28,536 nt of DNA from Planococcaceae bacterium UBA3370 (GCA_002360295.1 DEQI01000215.1:1-28536); one strand, 5' to 3'; positions 14,759 through 23,008 are shown, counted from the first letter of the stretch. Numbers and translations: made by a program. Notes: generated from the letters alone by a model not told the origin.

Positions 14759-15088
14759 TCAATAGTAATCTTTTAACTTAATGATCGGCTCAAATTCCAA
14801 GTCCATGTTTTGGCGATTATATAAATTCATTCTTTCAGCAATTCGCATTATTTGATTAGGGCTTCCGTATTCACCAAGTCTTTCTAAAAATATAGAAGCT
14901 CCTGCGCAATGCTGTTTTGGTACTCTCTTTCCATCGTAACCTAGAGTTTTGTGACAAGGAAAAGAAGCATCTTCATCTACAATAGAATGGACAATTTCTT
15001 TAATCCTATCTTCCTCTAAAGATATGTTTGTACTACTCCCAACTACAAATGGACAGTCCTTACATGGCCTTTTTAGTTCGAATTTCAT
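14759..15088 (-). CDS. DUF6283-like cysteine-rich protein
   Basis: A 109-residue protein with a metal-site-like set of residues: RPCKDCPFVVG at 8-18, then FPCHKTLGYDGKRVPKQHCAGASIFLERLG. From memory this CxxCPF...CH...HCAGA pattern fits DUF6283, found in phages and plasmids, function unknown. Its ATG overlaps the TGA of the preceding gene (ATGA), so translation is coupled. It is the last gene of the leader-E unit; promoter D starts 12 bp after its stop and there is no terminator between them. Confidence 0.7.
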   Translation of the reverse strand: MKFELKRPCKDCPFVVGSSTNISLEEDRIKEIVHSIVDEDASFPCHKTLGYDGKRVPKQHCAGASIFLERLGEYGSPNQIMRIAERMNLYNRQNMDLEFEPIIKLKDYY

Positions 15089-15279
15089 AATTTTACTCCA
15101 TCAATTTCTTTGAAGTATTCCTCTCCATCTTCTTCAACTTGTATACCAACTACTTGTTTTTCAGCATGTAGCTTTTTGGCTGTTTCCAAAGATATAGCAT
15201 AACCGTCGCCTTTATCTTTTTTAGTGATAAACACTACTTTACCGTCACTTAACATTAAAAAATCGCCATAATTAAACAT
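15085..15279 (-). CDS. Small hypothetical protein
   Basis: A 64-residue, strand-rich protein (MFNYGDFLMLSDGKVVFITKK, then EEDGEEYFKEIDGVKL). ATG 15279 follows AGAGGGA. It lies 49 bases after the hydrolase-like gene and overlaps the start of the DUF6283-like gene by four bases. The composition suggests a small beta domain. Not recognised. Confidence 0.7.
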   Translation of the reverse strand: MFNYGDFLMLSDGKVVFITKKDKGDGYAISLETAKKLHAEKQVVGIQVEEDGEEYFKEIDGVKL

Positions 15280-15328
15280 AATATCCCTCTTTTTATTAGT
15301 ATTTTAAATTTTTTATTTCGACGTTGAT

Positions 15329-15871
15329 TTATTCCACTGTTTGAATTACAACTCCGTATGCCGCGCACTCATCCTCTAAAGTGATTGTGTCGTCATCTTC
15401 CCACATCATTGCATTTTCAAAGCTAATATCTTTGTCGATAGAAAGATAAGCAACAATACCTTTTTGCTGCAGCAGTTGAGTTACAGTATATAGACATAAT
15501 TCCTGCCACAAGCCACATACGACTACAATTGAATCAGATAATTCATCTGCAATTTGAGGATGAAGAATATACCGATATGCTGGATCTTCACTATCGTTAT
15601 TATTTGAGCCGTAGCACCAGGGCGGTAATATAGTTACTGAAATATCTTTAAGTGAAGGATGAATACCCTTTTCATCAACAACCGCATAAATATGGTGTCC
15701 TTCTTCTTGTAATTGCTTTAACTTACTACGCATTAGTTTTAAACGTTCTTGTATTCTCAACTTAATTGCGTTTGTTATATTGAATTCATTAAAATAGTTT
15801 TCTTGCATATCCACTAGCAAAATTTTAGCGTGCTTAGGTACACGCGTTGTTACTCTTAAAATGTTTTCCAA
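15329..15871 (-). CDS. Isochorismatase-like cysteine hydrolase
   Basis: A 180-residue protein with the isochorismatase fold signature. ILLVDMQENYF places the catalytic aspartate at residue 21. VVVCGLWQELCLYTVTQLL places the nucleophile cysteine at about 126, in the usual G-x5-C-x3-T arrangement. The lysine of the Asp-Lys-Cys triad is not obvious, so activity is uncertain. Relatives hydrolyse nicotinamide, carbamoyl groups or isochorismate. On a plasmid a nicotinamide/NAD-related role would be interesting because several defence systems deplete NAD, but this is speculation. The start is TTG 15871 after GGTGGAG. It is second in the leader-E unit. Confidence 0.7.
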   Translation of the reverse strand: MENILRVTTRVPKHAKILLVDMQENYFNEFNITNAIKLRIQERLKLMRSKLKQLQEEGHHIYAVVDEKGIHPSLKDISVTILPPWCYGSNNNDSEDPAYRYILHPQIADELSDSIVVVCGLWQELCLYTVTQLLQQKGIVAYLSIDKDISFENAMMWEDDDTITLEDECAAYGVVIQTVE

Positions 15872-15939
15872 TTAGACTCCACCTTTATAATTCAACTAAT
15901 AGACCATCAAAAAGCTTATTTAGGCTGGTAATACGGGCC

Positions 15940-16383
15940 TTAATTTACATATACATTTTTGTTAGTTAAATAAGCTAAAGGTGCGGCAAAAATAGGCTGT
16001 TTGCTTTCTTTATACACAAAATTTGCTGTGTAATAGGGATTGTATGTTACCTGGGTATTGCAAGTATCAATACTGTCGTTTGGTTCTGTCATTAAAAAAC
16101 CTTTAACGCCAGCATGAATATTCTTTTGCTTTTCTCGAATAACACGTTGTCTCCCTTTCTCAGATACACAAAATTCAGCATTTTTAATCGCAATACTAGG
16201 TAAGTGTAGAACTACCTTCCCCTTATGACATCCTGATAAAGCTTTTACACTAAATACTTTTTTGCGCAAATTGAAATAAATGAATACTTTTGTATTCTCA
16301 TCAATCGCACGACCTTTGTAAAAATCATATTTCTTAAACATACAAGCACGTTCCATTTCATTGTTTTGTAGATTAGCGTTCAT
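15940..16383 (-). CDS. Hypothetical protein, first gene of the leader-E unit
   Basis: A 147-residue basic protein. The middle has VRKKVFSV-like strands (YFNLRKKVFSVKALSGCHKGKVVLHL) and a basic motif RQRVIREKQKNIHAGVKGF that could touch nucleic acid. The C-terminus is aromatic (YNPYYTANFVYKE). ATG 16383 follows AAAGGAG by ten bases. Leader E lies directly upstream; genes at 15329, 15085 and 14759 follow without a terminator. Family not recognised. Confidence 0.75.
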   Translation of the reverse strand: MNANLQNNEMERACMFKKYDFYKGRAIDENTKVFIYFNLRKKVFSVKALSGCHKGKVVLHLPSIAIKNAEFCVSEKGRQRVIREKQKNIHAGVKGFLMTEPNDSIDTCNTQVTYNPYYTANFVYKESKQPIFAAPLAYLTNKNVYVN

Positions 16384-16407
16384 AATAATCTAACTCCTTT
16401 AAATTTT

Positions 16408-16573
16408 ATTTATCAGAAAACACAAAAAAGCACTTCTGATAAATGCTCGCACGTATCCCGTAAGATCCGTTTGAACACTATCAAAAGTGCTTGAGAAACC
16501 TCTACTGTGTAGTTGAGGTAAATGTGTTTTGCTAATATAGTTCAATCTTAGTTATTAGCATATTAAAAGTCAA
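16408..16573 (-). promoter_or_regulatory. Repeated structured leader, copy E
   Basis: Promoter -35 TTGACT (16568-16573), 17 bp, -10 TAAGAT (16545-16550), inside a TGCTAATA...TATTAGCA inverted repeat. Small hairpin 16499-16518. Long hairpin arms 16429-16441 and 16479-16491, with extension GTGTTC/GAGCAT and apical helix ending in a UACG loop, then a T-run on the minus strand. Alternative helix ATTTATCAG 16408-16416 with CTGATAAAT 16436-16444, adjoining the ribosome site. A good reference copy. Confidence 0.88.
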
Positions 16574-16602
16574 TGATTTACTAAAAACGATTTTTAGTGT
16601 GG

Positions 16603-16914
16603 TTAATTATTAAATGCTTTTTTCTGATTAATTCCATATTCTAAAACTTTAATTAACCCTTTGCAATTCCCATAACAATCTATGTCCAACAAACCATTAT
16701 CAACGTTCTTTTTTTCTTCCAAGGAAAAATATACTTCCGTAACTGCTTCATTATTAGCTACATATGTTTTTGTTATTCCATTAAAACCTTTTTCTTTTGC
16801 TTCTGCTACAATTTGTTCTTGTAATTGTTTCATTACTTCTAAATTTTCATTTTCATCCTGCCAAAATAAATCTTGCTCTTTCATTTGGTCAGTGTAAGTT
16901 AATAATATTTCCAT
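16603..16914 (-). CDS. Hypothetical acidic protein
   Basis: A 103-residue acidic protein starting MEILLTYTDQMKEQDLFWQDENENLEVMKQ. The ATG at 16914 sits eight bases after GGAGG; an in-frame TTG at 16920 is too close to it. It follows the LPD11-like gene by about 80 bases with no promoter or terminator, so it is probably the second gene of the leader-F unit. Not recognised. Confidence 0.7.
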   Translation of the reverse strand: MEILLTYTDQMKEQDLFWQDENENLEVMKQLQEQIVAEAKEKGFNGITKTYVANNEAVTEVYFSLEEKKNVDNGLLDIDCYGNCKGLIKVLEYGINQKKAFNN

Positions 16915-16997
16915 TTTCAATACCTCCAGTGAATTAATTTGCTTTCAAAGACTATTTTGATTGATTCGTTCACCAAATATATTTCCTTAAAAAATTT

Positions 16998-17441
16998 TTA
17001 TTGTGTCATTTCTTCTTCAAATTTCGAAATATCGTCTAATGTTAACCATTCGGGCTTTTTGTCATCACTAAACCAATTATAAAGTTCTTTCATTTTTTCG
17101 ATTTGGTCCGCTACACTACCAGCCCATAGATGTTTTTCGCTTCTATTTCCGTTACCTAAATAATAGTTACAATCCATTTGTAATCTACTTAACAGTTGAT
17201 AATTAAACTTTTCTTCTTTTGTCGGTTGTTCTTCCATTCCTAAAATTTCGAATTCTACATTTTTAAATTTTTCAATGTAATGAATTGGTGTATTTGGTTC
17301 ACCGTCAAAACTACTGGCAGTACATAAATCTAATTTACCCTCGCCCAAATTTAAGTCTTTAAAAATGTCACCATTTTCACTTTCAAAAACAGGTCTACTC
17401 CAATCGTCTACACCTAAAAATTTTAATTGTAATTTTTCCAT
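16998..17441 (-). CDS. LPD11-domain-like protein
   Basis: A 147-residue protein in two parts. Residues 1 to about 75 (LKFLGVDDWSRPVFESENGDIFKDL) resemble a small strand-rich domain seen in mobile-element proteins. Residues about 80-147 (NYQLLSRLQMDCNYYLGNG, HLWAGSVADQIEKM, KPEWLTLDDI) match my memory of LPD11, a domain of large polyvalent proteins carried by phages and conjugative elements. Function unknown; such proteins are often expressed early after entry. ATG 17441 follows GTGGAGAG. First gene behind leader F. Confidence 0.75.
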   Translation of the reverse strand: MEKLQLKFLGVDDWSRPVFESENGDIFKDLNLGEGKLDLCTASSFDGEPNTPIHYIEKFKNVEFEILGMEEQPTKEEKFNYQLLSRLQMDCNYYLGNGNRSEKHLWAGSVADQIEKMKELYNWFSDDKKPEWLTLDDISKFEEEMTQ

Positions 17442-17467
17442 TTCTAAAATCTCTCCACTTCATTTTC

Positions 17468-17633
17468 ATTTATCAGAAAACACAAAAAAGCACTTCCGAT
17501 AAATGCTCAGACGTATCCCGTAGGATCCGTTTGAACACTATCAAAAGTGCTTGAGAAACCTCTACTGTGTAGTTGAGGTAAATATGTTTTGCTAATATAT
17601 TTTAATCTTAGTTATTAATTGAATAAATGTCAA
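17468..17633 (-). promoter_or_regulatory. Repeated structured leader, copy F
   Basis: Promoter -35 TTGACA (17628-17633), 17 bp, -10 TAAGAT (17605-17610). Small hairpin 17559-17578. Long hairpin arms 17489-17501 and 17539-17551; the apical helix ATCC/GGAT closes a UACG loop, a stable UNCG type. Alternative helix 17468-17476 with 17496-17504. The arm reads CCGATA where others read CTGATA and still pairs in both helices through G-U. Confidence 0.88.
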
Positions 17634-17672
17634 TATCTTAGTGCAACTAATGGTTTCAATATTCTTTGAATA

Positions 17673-20669
17673 TTACCCTATCAACTGTTGCCCCCACTTA
17701 ATATATGATTTTCCTTCACTATCAGTTTCTTTAGTTAGCAACATTTCTAGTAAGTTAAAATCAATACCAAACTTTTCTAATATTTCATGCTCGTCGATTG
17801 TATCATTTTTCATGAAGTTGTTCAGTTTTTCCTTCGCTAATATTAGCTGCAGCATATTCGATTCAATGCTATTTTCCACTGTTACAAAATGAACTTCTTT
17901 TTGTTCAGTAGATGTATAGCGGATAAATCTTGCAAAGAATTGGTGCATAGAAGGGAAATTCCATAGCATTTCAATTAAGACAATATTATTCACAAAGTCA
18001 ATGTTCATACTACTCGATAGAGATTGTTGAGTACAAATCAAAATACCGTTTTTAGATGCCTTTAATTCCTTGATAATTCCTTTGCGGCGATTTAATGATA
18101 CCTTATCGCCAGTAATGACAAAGAGTGGTCTGTCAGGGAATGTAGCTCTAATAAAGTCTGCATATCGTTCTACAGTTTTAATATGTGTACATCCAACCAC
18201 TACATAATCATCTGACCATTTTTGGAGCATATCTAACACTTTCATGGCTTTAGAAGGAATTTGGGATGAATGGTACTCTTTGAAATGCTGAGGATTTACA
18301 CAAGCAGTTAAAAGACTATTTAACTGTTGAATGATTCTCAACATTGCATCTTTACGTGCATTTCCAGTAGTTTTATACATGTTAGCGAATTTATAAAATT
18401 CGTTCACTACGATGCCGTATAGTCTTTGTTCATCTGGATTAAATTGAACCGTATCTTGAAGCAATTTATAAATATCTTTTCCGGAAACATCCTCAAATGT
18501 GCGTGTGATCATTGTCTTATTGATAAGTTCACTTAGAAACTCGCTATTATAAATATCTTGATTTAATTTGCCGATACCGAACACTGTAGCGCGCTCCGGA
18601 GAAAACGAACGTCTAAAGTGAGTATGGCCTTTTTGATAAGGTGGGAAAGCTTGGTTGAAAAATGTATTTGTCTGCTCTATTAACTGTTGAGTTTTTCTAT
18701 CTTCAATCATGATAGAAGGATTAAGCGATAGCATATGACGTGAATTGTTATAAAGCAATTCAAACGCTGTAAAGCTTTCTGGTATGTTATTTCTTGTACT
18801 TGTTGCGCTCATTAATTGCTTATATTTCACTCGTCTAAATACATTTAGCGTTGCTTTCGTTCGTTTAGATAAAGGATTGCAAATACCGTCAGCTTCATCT
18901 AAAACAAGCAGGATTTTTTGCGACTGCATTTTCACAAATCGTTTCAACTGCTTTTCGTATTTTGTGAGTATACCAAATGTGAGAATAACAACTTGGCCGC
19001 GCTTAATTGTAGCAAGTTCACTTAATTTATGAATTCGAATATAATCTATTTTGTAATCTTCTAAAATATCGTCCCAGTTATTATTGATTGCAATAGCTGG
19101 TGCAACAATGAAAACATTTCGTACTTGGTTCTTTTCCAAACGATATTTTAATTGAGCAATAGCCGATATACTTTTACCGGAGCCTGTTCCCCATTGAAGA
19201 TAACCATATGGCTTCATCAGCATTTTAGCTGTATCCTCTTTTTGAATATTGTTTAATTTGATTGTTTCATTTTTTGCAAAGTCTACAATTTCTAATTTTT
19301 CTAGCCACTCAACAATATCAGCAGAAGGTTTAACGTCACTAAATGGCCTTTCTTGCAGCTGGTATGCTCGAGCCTTTTTTGCAAATAACTTTTGATAAGT
19401 CTTTTCAAAAAATAGGTATTTGCTTTGGCCAAATATTGTTTCTCTTTCATTTCTCGCCTTTAACTGCTTTTGGTCCTTTGCTGTGTAAGCTTTGTACTTT
19501 ATACCATACTTGGTCTTAACAAGTGTTATTGGTCGTGTTTCCACGCTTTTATGTTGCTTCTTTAACGTTTGTTTCAGATAACTAATGACTTTGTTTTCTG
19601 TAACCTTCTTTTGCTGCCATTCCTTTTGTTCCATGTTTTGTGGCTTTTCTTGCGTGTGTAAACGATCCGCATAAGCAACACAATTAGCATAATGTTTTTC
19701 AAGTCTAGGATGACGTTTAATATCAAATAATAACTTGTTCTTTTTGTACTCATATTCCGAACTCACTTGTCGTCTATTTTCTAAGCTAATCTTTGCGCGG
19801 ACTACATCTAATTTTTGCTTTACTGGTAGTATCGCTTGATTATAGATTAATTCAGAATCATTGAATGGTAAAAATTGATCATGTTGATAAGGACGTACTG
19901 GTAAATGTTCACTCTTCTTCTGAAAGAACATCACTTTAGTTTCATATGAATTGACTCCTAAAGAAGCGAATGCATCTTTGGCAATCGGCACCTGCCCTAT
20001 AAAATCAAATAATTCATTGATTTCCTTTATCAGACCACCATCAGAAAAATCATCAGCTAAGAAACTTTTTGGGACAATTAAAGTCATTAATCCGCCTGCT
20101 TTTAATACCTCATAAGCTTTAATACAGTAGAATAATTGGGATAGATAGGTATTATCGCCAATCGTCCATTGAAGATTAAAAGGAGGATTTCCTAACACAA
20201 TGTCATATTTCACTTCACTTTTAAAATATCTTATATCTTGGTTAGTTAGTGTAGCATTTGGGTACAAAAATCGTGCCACTTTAAATGCTTTCAGATCTAA
20301 TTCATTACCATAAACATTCATTTCATTAGGTAAGAAATTAAAGAAACTCCCCATACCCGCTGTTAAGTCGATTATTAAATCGTAATCAGAAGGTTTTATA
20401 CAATCCACCAAAAACTTTGCTAATGTAGGTGGTGTGAAGAATTGGCCATTTTCTATTTCTTTTTTCGCTTCTGAATAAGCATGGTAAGATTGGAACTCAT
20501 TAAATTTCAAGTCGTGTAATCCACCATCACCAGTATAAGCATTATAAACATCTTCTTTTGAAATGTTATGTTGCTTTGTTAAGTCTTGATCAATTAAATA
20601 TAATATTTTTTCATTTAAAATCTTTCGTTGTTCCGTTGGTATTGTTTGATTTAGAAATTGATATTTCAT
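17673..20669 (-). CDS. Adenine methyltransferase-SF2 helicase fusion
   Basis: A 998-residue protein. The N-terminal N6-adenine methyltransferase has GQFFTPPTLAKFLVD (75-89), motif I DLTAGMGSF (101-109) and motif IV NPPF (161-164). A basic linker of about 250 residues follows. The C-terminal SF2 helicase has Walker A GTGSGKS (494-500), DEAD box (591-594), SATSTRN (621-627) and a motif VI-like QFFARFIRY near 930. No nuclease domain is visible, unlike type I or type ISP restriction enzymes. Related fusions occur on phages and plasmids, some with anti-restriction roles. ATG 20669 follows AAGGAGG; the longer start at 20765 overlaps the preceding gene. Third gene of the leader-G unit. Confidence 0.88.
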   Translation of the reverse strand: MKYQFLNQTIPTEQRKILNEKILYLIDQDLTKQHNISKEDVYNAYTGDGGLHDLKFNEFQSYHAYSEAKKEIENGQFFTPPTLAKFLVDCIKPSDYDLIIDLTAGMGSFFNFLPNEMNVYGNELDLKAFKVARFLYPNATLTNQDIRYFKSEVKYDIVLGNPPFNLQWTIGDNTYLSQLFYCIKAYEVLKAGGLMTLIVPKSFLADDFSDGGLIKEINELFDFIGQVPIAKDAFASLGVNSYETKVMFFQKKSEHLPVRPYQHDQFLPFNDSELIYNQAILPVKQKLDVVRAKISLENRRQVSSEYEYKKNKLLFDIKRHPRLEKHYANCVAYADRLHTQEKPQNMEQKEWQQKKVTENKVISYLKQTLKKQHKSVETRPITLVKTKYGIKYKAYTAKDQKQLKARNERETIFGQSKYLFFEKTYQKLFAKKARAYQLQERPFSDVKPSADIVEWLEKLEIVDFAKNETIKLNNIQKEDTAKMLMKPYGYLQWGTGSGKSISAIAQLKYRLEKNQVRNVFIVAPAIAINNNWDDILEDYKIDYIRIHKLSELATIKRGQVVILTFGILTKYEKQLKRFVKMQSQKILLVLDEADGICNPLSKRTKATLNVFRRVKYKQLMSATSTRNNIPESFTAFELLYNNSRHMLSLNPSIMIEDRKTQQLIEQTNTFFNQAFPPYQKGHTHFRRSFSPERATVFGIGKLNQDIYNSEFLSELINKTMITRTFEDVSGKDIYKLLQDTVQFNPDEQRLYGIVVNEFYKFANMYKTTGNARKDAMLRIIQQLNSLLTACVNPQHFKEYHSSQIPSKAMKVLDMLQKWSDDYVVVGCTHIKTVERYADFIRATFPDRPLFVITGDKVSLNRRKGIIKELKASKNGILICTQQSLSSSMNIDFVNNIVLIEMLWNFPSMHQFFARFIRYTSTEQKEVHFVTVENSIESNMLQLILAKEKLNNFMKNDTIDEHEILEKFGIDFNLLEMLLTKETDSEGKSYIKWGQQLIG

Positions 20670-20688
20670 AATATCCTCCTTAAAAATG

Positions 20689-20715
20689 AAAGGAGAAGCT
20701 AAAAGCTCCCCCTTT
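20689..20715 (-). other. Intercistronic hairpin
   Basis: On the minus strand AAAGGGGGAGC pairs with GCTTCTCCTTT (11 bp with two G-U pairs) around TTTTA, followed by CATTTTTAAG. It sits between the stop of the gene at 20716 and the helicase ribosome site. It may be a partial terminator that lowers helicase expression or an mRNA stabiliser. Confidence 0.55.
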
Positions 20716-21615
20716 TTATAATAAATATTCTGTTTTAAACATTTCAGCCGTCGTATTATCGACAAACACTAATTCTATTTTCCCGTTTTTATAAAACTTT
20801 AGGGATTGTAAAATATTGTGAGTTAGTTCATATTTTGAAAATATATCGAAATCTCTATTTCCTCTACTTAGTTGGTTATATATAGATTGCAATCCATATA
20901 GCACCTCTACAGTACCGTCCATAAAGTGCGACAAGGCTAAGAAAAGTGGTTTAACTCTACTATCTGAGTAAGATAGTTTTTTTGTATTATCCCAAGTGTG
21001 TTCCCACCATACATAATCCATAATGGTTAACTTGTTCTTGTTTATCTCAATTTTCGATGGATTATATATAGTTTCTCTACTGTTTACTTTTAGTTCTTCA
21101 ACAGCTTTCTCATAAAATGTAAGGCCACCGAGTTGTTCAAATATTTCATCCAAAATGATTTTATACGATATTGTATCCTCATTATATTTCCCCTGAATCT
21201 CTTTAGAAGAAAGTGAAACTGTATACTTTCTAGAGAAATAATAAACAATGCGGCTTACAAACGCATGATAGATTGATTTTATCCTATCTCCAATGTCATT
21301 TATATCCTTATAACGGTCTATATAAGTATAGTCTCTTGAATAATCGTTACTATCTAAATCTTTATATTTCTCATATAGAACTGTATGTGTTTGGAGCGTA
21401 TTCTTTAAAACATCACGTGTTTCATAAAAGATGTTTTCTTGTGTTTTACAAAACTCTAATTCTGTATCATTTATTCTCTGATCAACAGAAATATCAATTT
21501 CAATAAACTTATTTAATAAATTATCCATTGAGTCATTGCTGCTATCTGCTTGTTCCGCTTGTATACTCTGTTGAACTGTATTTTCAGGCGGCTCGTCAAA
21601 AAGTGATATTTGCAT
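20716..21615 (-). CDS. Hypothetical protein with N-terminal clamp-binding-like peptide
   Basis: A 299-residue protein starting MQISLFDEPPE. QISLF at residues 2-6 matches the bacterial sliding-clamp-binding pentapeptide (QL(S/D)LF type). After an acidic flexible stretch (about 15-30) comes a mostly helical body with aromatic segments (SRIVYYFSRKYTV, MDYVWWEHTWDN). ATG 21615 follows TGGAGGA. It lies between the small gene 21694 and the methyltransferase-helicase gene, so it may be a partner of that enzyme and tether it to the plasmid clamp (4484-5605). No fold recognised. Confidence 0.75.
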   Translation of the reverse strand: MQISLFDEPPENTVQQSIQAEQADSSNDSMDNLLNKFIEIDISVDQRINDTELEFCKTQENIFYETRDVLKNTLQTHTVLYEKYKDLDSNDYSRDYTYIDRYKDINDIGDRIKSIYHAFVSRIVYYFSRKYTVSLSSKEIQGKYNEDTISYKIILDEIFEQLGGLTFYEKAVEELKVNSRETIYNPSKIEINKNKLTIMDYVWWEHTWDNTKKLSYSDSRVKPLFLALSHFMDGTVEVLYGLQSIYNQLSRGNRDFDIFSKYELTHNILQSLKFYKNGKIELVFVDNTTAEMFKTEYLL

Positions 21616-21693
21616 TATTTTCCTCCATTTACACTCGGACTTTTTAATTCATTTTAAAATTGGTTCTTATGATTACATTCACATAAGCCCTAT

Positions 21694-21930
21694 TCATTTA
21701 CATAAAATTTCAAGGTAGTTTTTTTCATACTGTAAAGGATGAATTTTTTCATTACATTGAGTGCGCCTAGCAATCTCGGCAGTACAATCTTTTAACCACT
21801 GATTTAACTGTCGAAAGTCACCTTCAAATGCTAGTAGGTGCATTATTTTTAAAACTTGATCATCAATGAATTTTACAGCCATTGCGTAACCTACCACAGA
21901 AAATAATTGTTTTTCTTCTTCGAATACCAT
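21694..21930 (-). CDS. Small hypothetical protein, first gene of the leader-G unit
   Basis: A 78-residue helical protein (MVFEEEKQLFSVVGYAMAVKFID, then FRQLNQWLKDCTAEIARRTQ). ATG 21930 follows TGGAGCGATTT, the conserved ribosome-site context of the leader family. It is followed by the genes at 20716 and 17673, with no terminator before them. Not recognised; it could be an accessory subunit of the methyltransferase-helicase. Confidence 0.7.
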   Translation of the reverse strand: MVFEEEKQLFSVVGYAMAVKFIDDQVLKIMHLLAFEGDFRQLNQWLKDCTAEIARRTQCNEKIHPLQYEKNYLEILCK

Positions 21931-21954
21931 TTAAAATCGCTCCATTTCATTTTT

Positions 21955-22121
21955 ATTTATCAGAAAACACAAAAAAAGCACTTCTGATAAATGGTCGCAC
22001 GTATCCCGTAAGATTCGTTTGAACACTATCAAAAGTGCTTTAATAACCCTTACTGTATAGTTGGGGTTTATGAGTTAATCTAATATACATTCATCTTAGT
22101 TAATTCATTATTAAAAGTCAA
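21955..22121 (-). promoter_or_regulatory. Repeated structured leader, copy G
   Basis: Promoter -35 TTGACT (22116-22121), 17 bp, -10 TAAGAT (22093-22098), flanked by an inverted repeat GANTTAANCTAA...TTAGNTTAANTC. Small hairpin 22045-22068 (AACCC arms, two mismatches). Long hairpin arms 21977-21989 and 22027-22039 with T-run. Alternative helix 21955-21963 with 21984-21992. Controls the three-gene unit that includes the methyltransferase-helicase. Confidence 0.87.
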
Positions 22122-22146
22122 TGTTGGTTCCAAAGACATTACGTGA

Positions 22147-22210
22147 ATGCACTTTGATAATCCAATAGTATTGTCTAGCTATTTTCAAAAGTACTTTATA
22201 GTTGGATAAA
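22147..22210 (-). repeat. Decayed leader copy
   Basis: TGCACTTTGATAA near 22149 and TTTTCAAAAGTACTTT near 22182 resemble the two arms of the long hairpin, followed by ATAGTTGGA as in the small hairpin. The interior is shortened and the T-run and promoter are gone. It lies just downstream of the gene at 22220, not in front of a gene. Confidence 0.5.
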
Positions 22211-22219
22211 TTTTAACAC

Positions 22220-22816
22220 TCAATAAAAAATATTTTCATTAAGCTGCCATTTCCCATTTGATAATTCCTCCATGCCACAAAGACAACACTTTGTAGTAGT
22301 TTCATCTTCCCAATGGATTAATACGAGCTGACCATCGCAAGTATTAAGGTCACACCCTTCACCTAAAGATTTTATGATTTTCCCCTTTTTGTTTCCTTCT
22401 TTGTTTAAAACGGTATCTAAGATAGTGGGTACATCAAAGTCACTCGTATTTAATTCTCCCCGACACGTTAACATGATTTCAAGAGCTTGGTGCCAGTCCT
22501 TTTGAAACTTACTAATACCAAACATAGTGAAATCTCTTGTAGTGAAAATAACGATATTATCAACATCAAGATTTGTAACTTCTTTCAAATTGGTATTTTG
22601 CAAATAATGTGTAAGGCCACAACCAAAAGCGTAAGTAACGTAACCATTTTTAAAACAATAAGGAATTTTAGTAAAGCTTGTTTTCTTCTGATTGTAATTA
22701 ATTACATCCATAAATAATTTTGCTGTAACATCTTTGATTTTGTTATCCTCTTTGATAAACCATTTTGATTTGACTGTTTTTTCACTCACTTTTACTACAG
22801 CATAGATATTTTTCAT
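22220..22816 (-). CDS. Hypothetical protein, leader-H unit
   Basis: A 198-residue protein starting MKNIYAVVKVSEKTVKSKWF, mixed strand/helix. A C-terminal cysteine group (CDLNTCDGQLVLIHW, TTTKCCLCGMEEL) could bind a metal. ATG 22816 follows TGGAGAGATTT. It is alone in its unit between leader H and promoter G. Not recognised. Confidence 0.75.
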   Translation of the reverse strand: MKNIYAVVKVSEKTVKSKWFIKEDNKIKDVTAKLFMDVINYNQKKTSFTKIPYCFKNGYVTYAFGCGLTHYLQNTNLKEVTNLDVDNIVIFTTRDFTMFGISKFQKDWHQALEIMLTCRGELNTSDFDVPTILDTVLNKEGNKKGKIIKSLGEGCDLNTCDGQLVLIHWEDETTTKCCLCGMEELSNGKWQLNENIFY

Positions 22817-22841
22817 CTTTAAATCTCTCCATTATAATTTT

Positions 22842-23008
22842 ATTTATCAGAAAACACAAAAAAGCACTTCTGATAAATGCTCAGACGTATCCCTCAAGAT
22901 TCGTTTGAACACTATCAAAAGTGCTTTCAAATACCCCTACTGTTTAGTTGGAGTTAATGTGTTTGACTAATATATTTCAATATTAGTTATTAGCATAATA
23001 AAAGTCAA
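22842..23008 (-). promoter_or_regulatory. Repeated structured leader, copy H
   Basis: Promoter -35 TTGACT (23003-23008), 17 bp, -10 TAATAT (22980-22985). Small hairpin 22933-22954 (ACTCC/GGGGT arms around the ACT-AAAC-AGT core). Long hairpin arms 22863-22875 and 22913-22925 with T-run. Alternative helix 22842-22850 with 22870-22878. Confidence 0.87.

Noticed and set aside
16408..16573. Metabolite riboswitch as the explanation for the leaders
   Set aside because: I cannot match the core to a known class, and the controlled genes share no metabolic pathway, so a plasmid-specific regulatory RNA is a better working view.
22487..22717. Plus-strand frame of 76 codons
   Set aside because: Antisense to the leader-H gene, no ribosome site.
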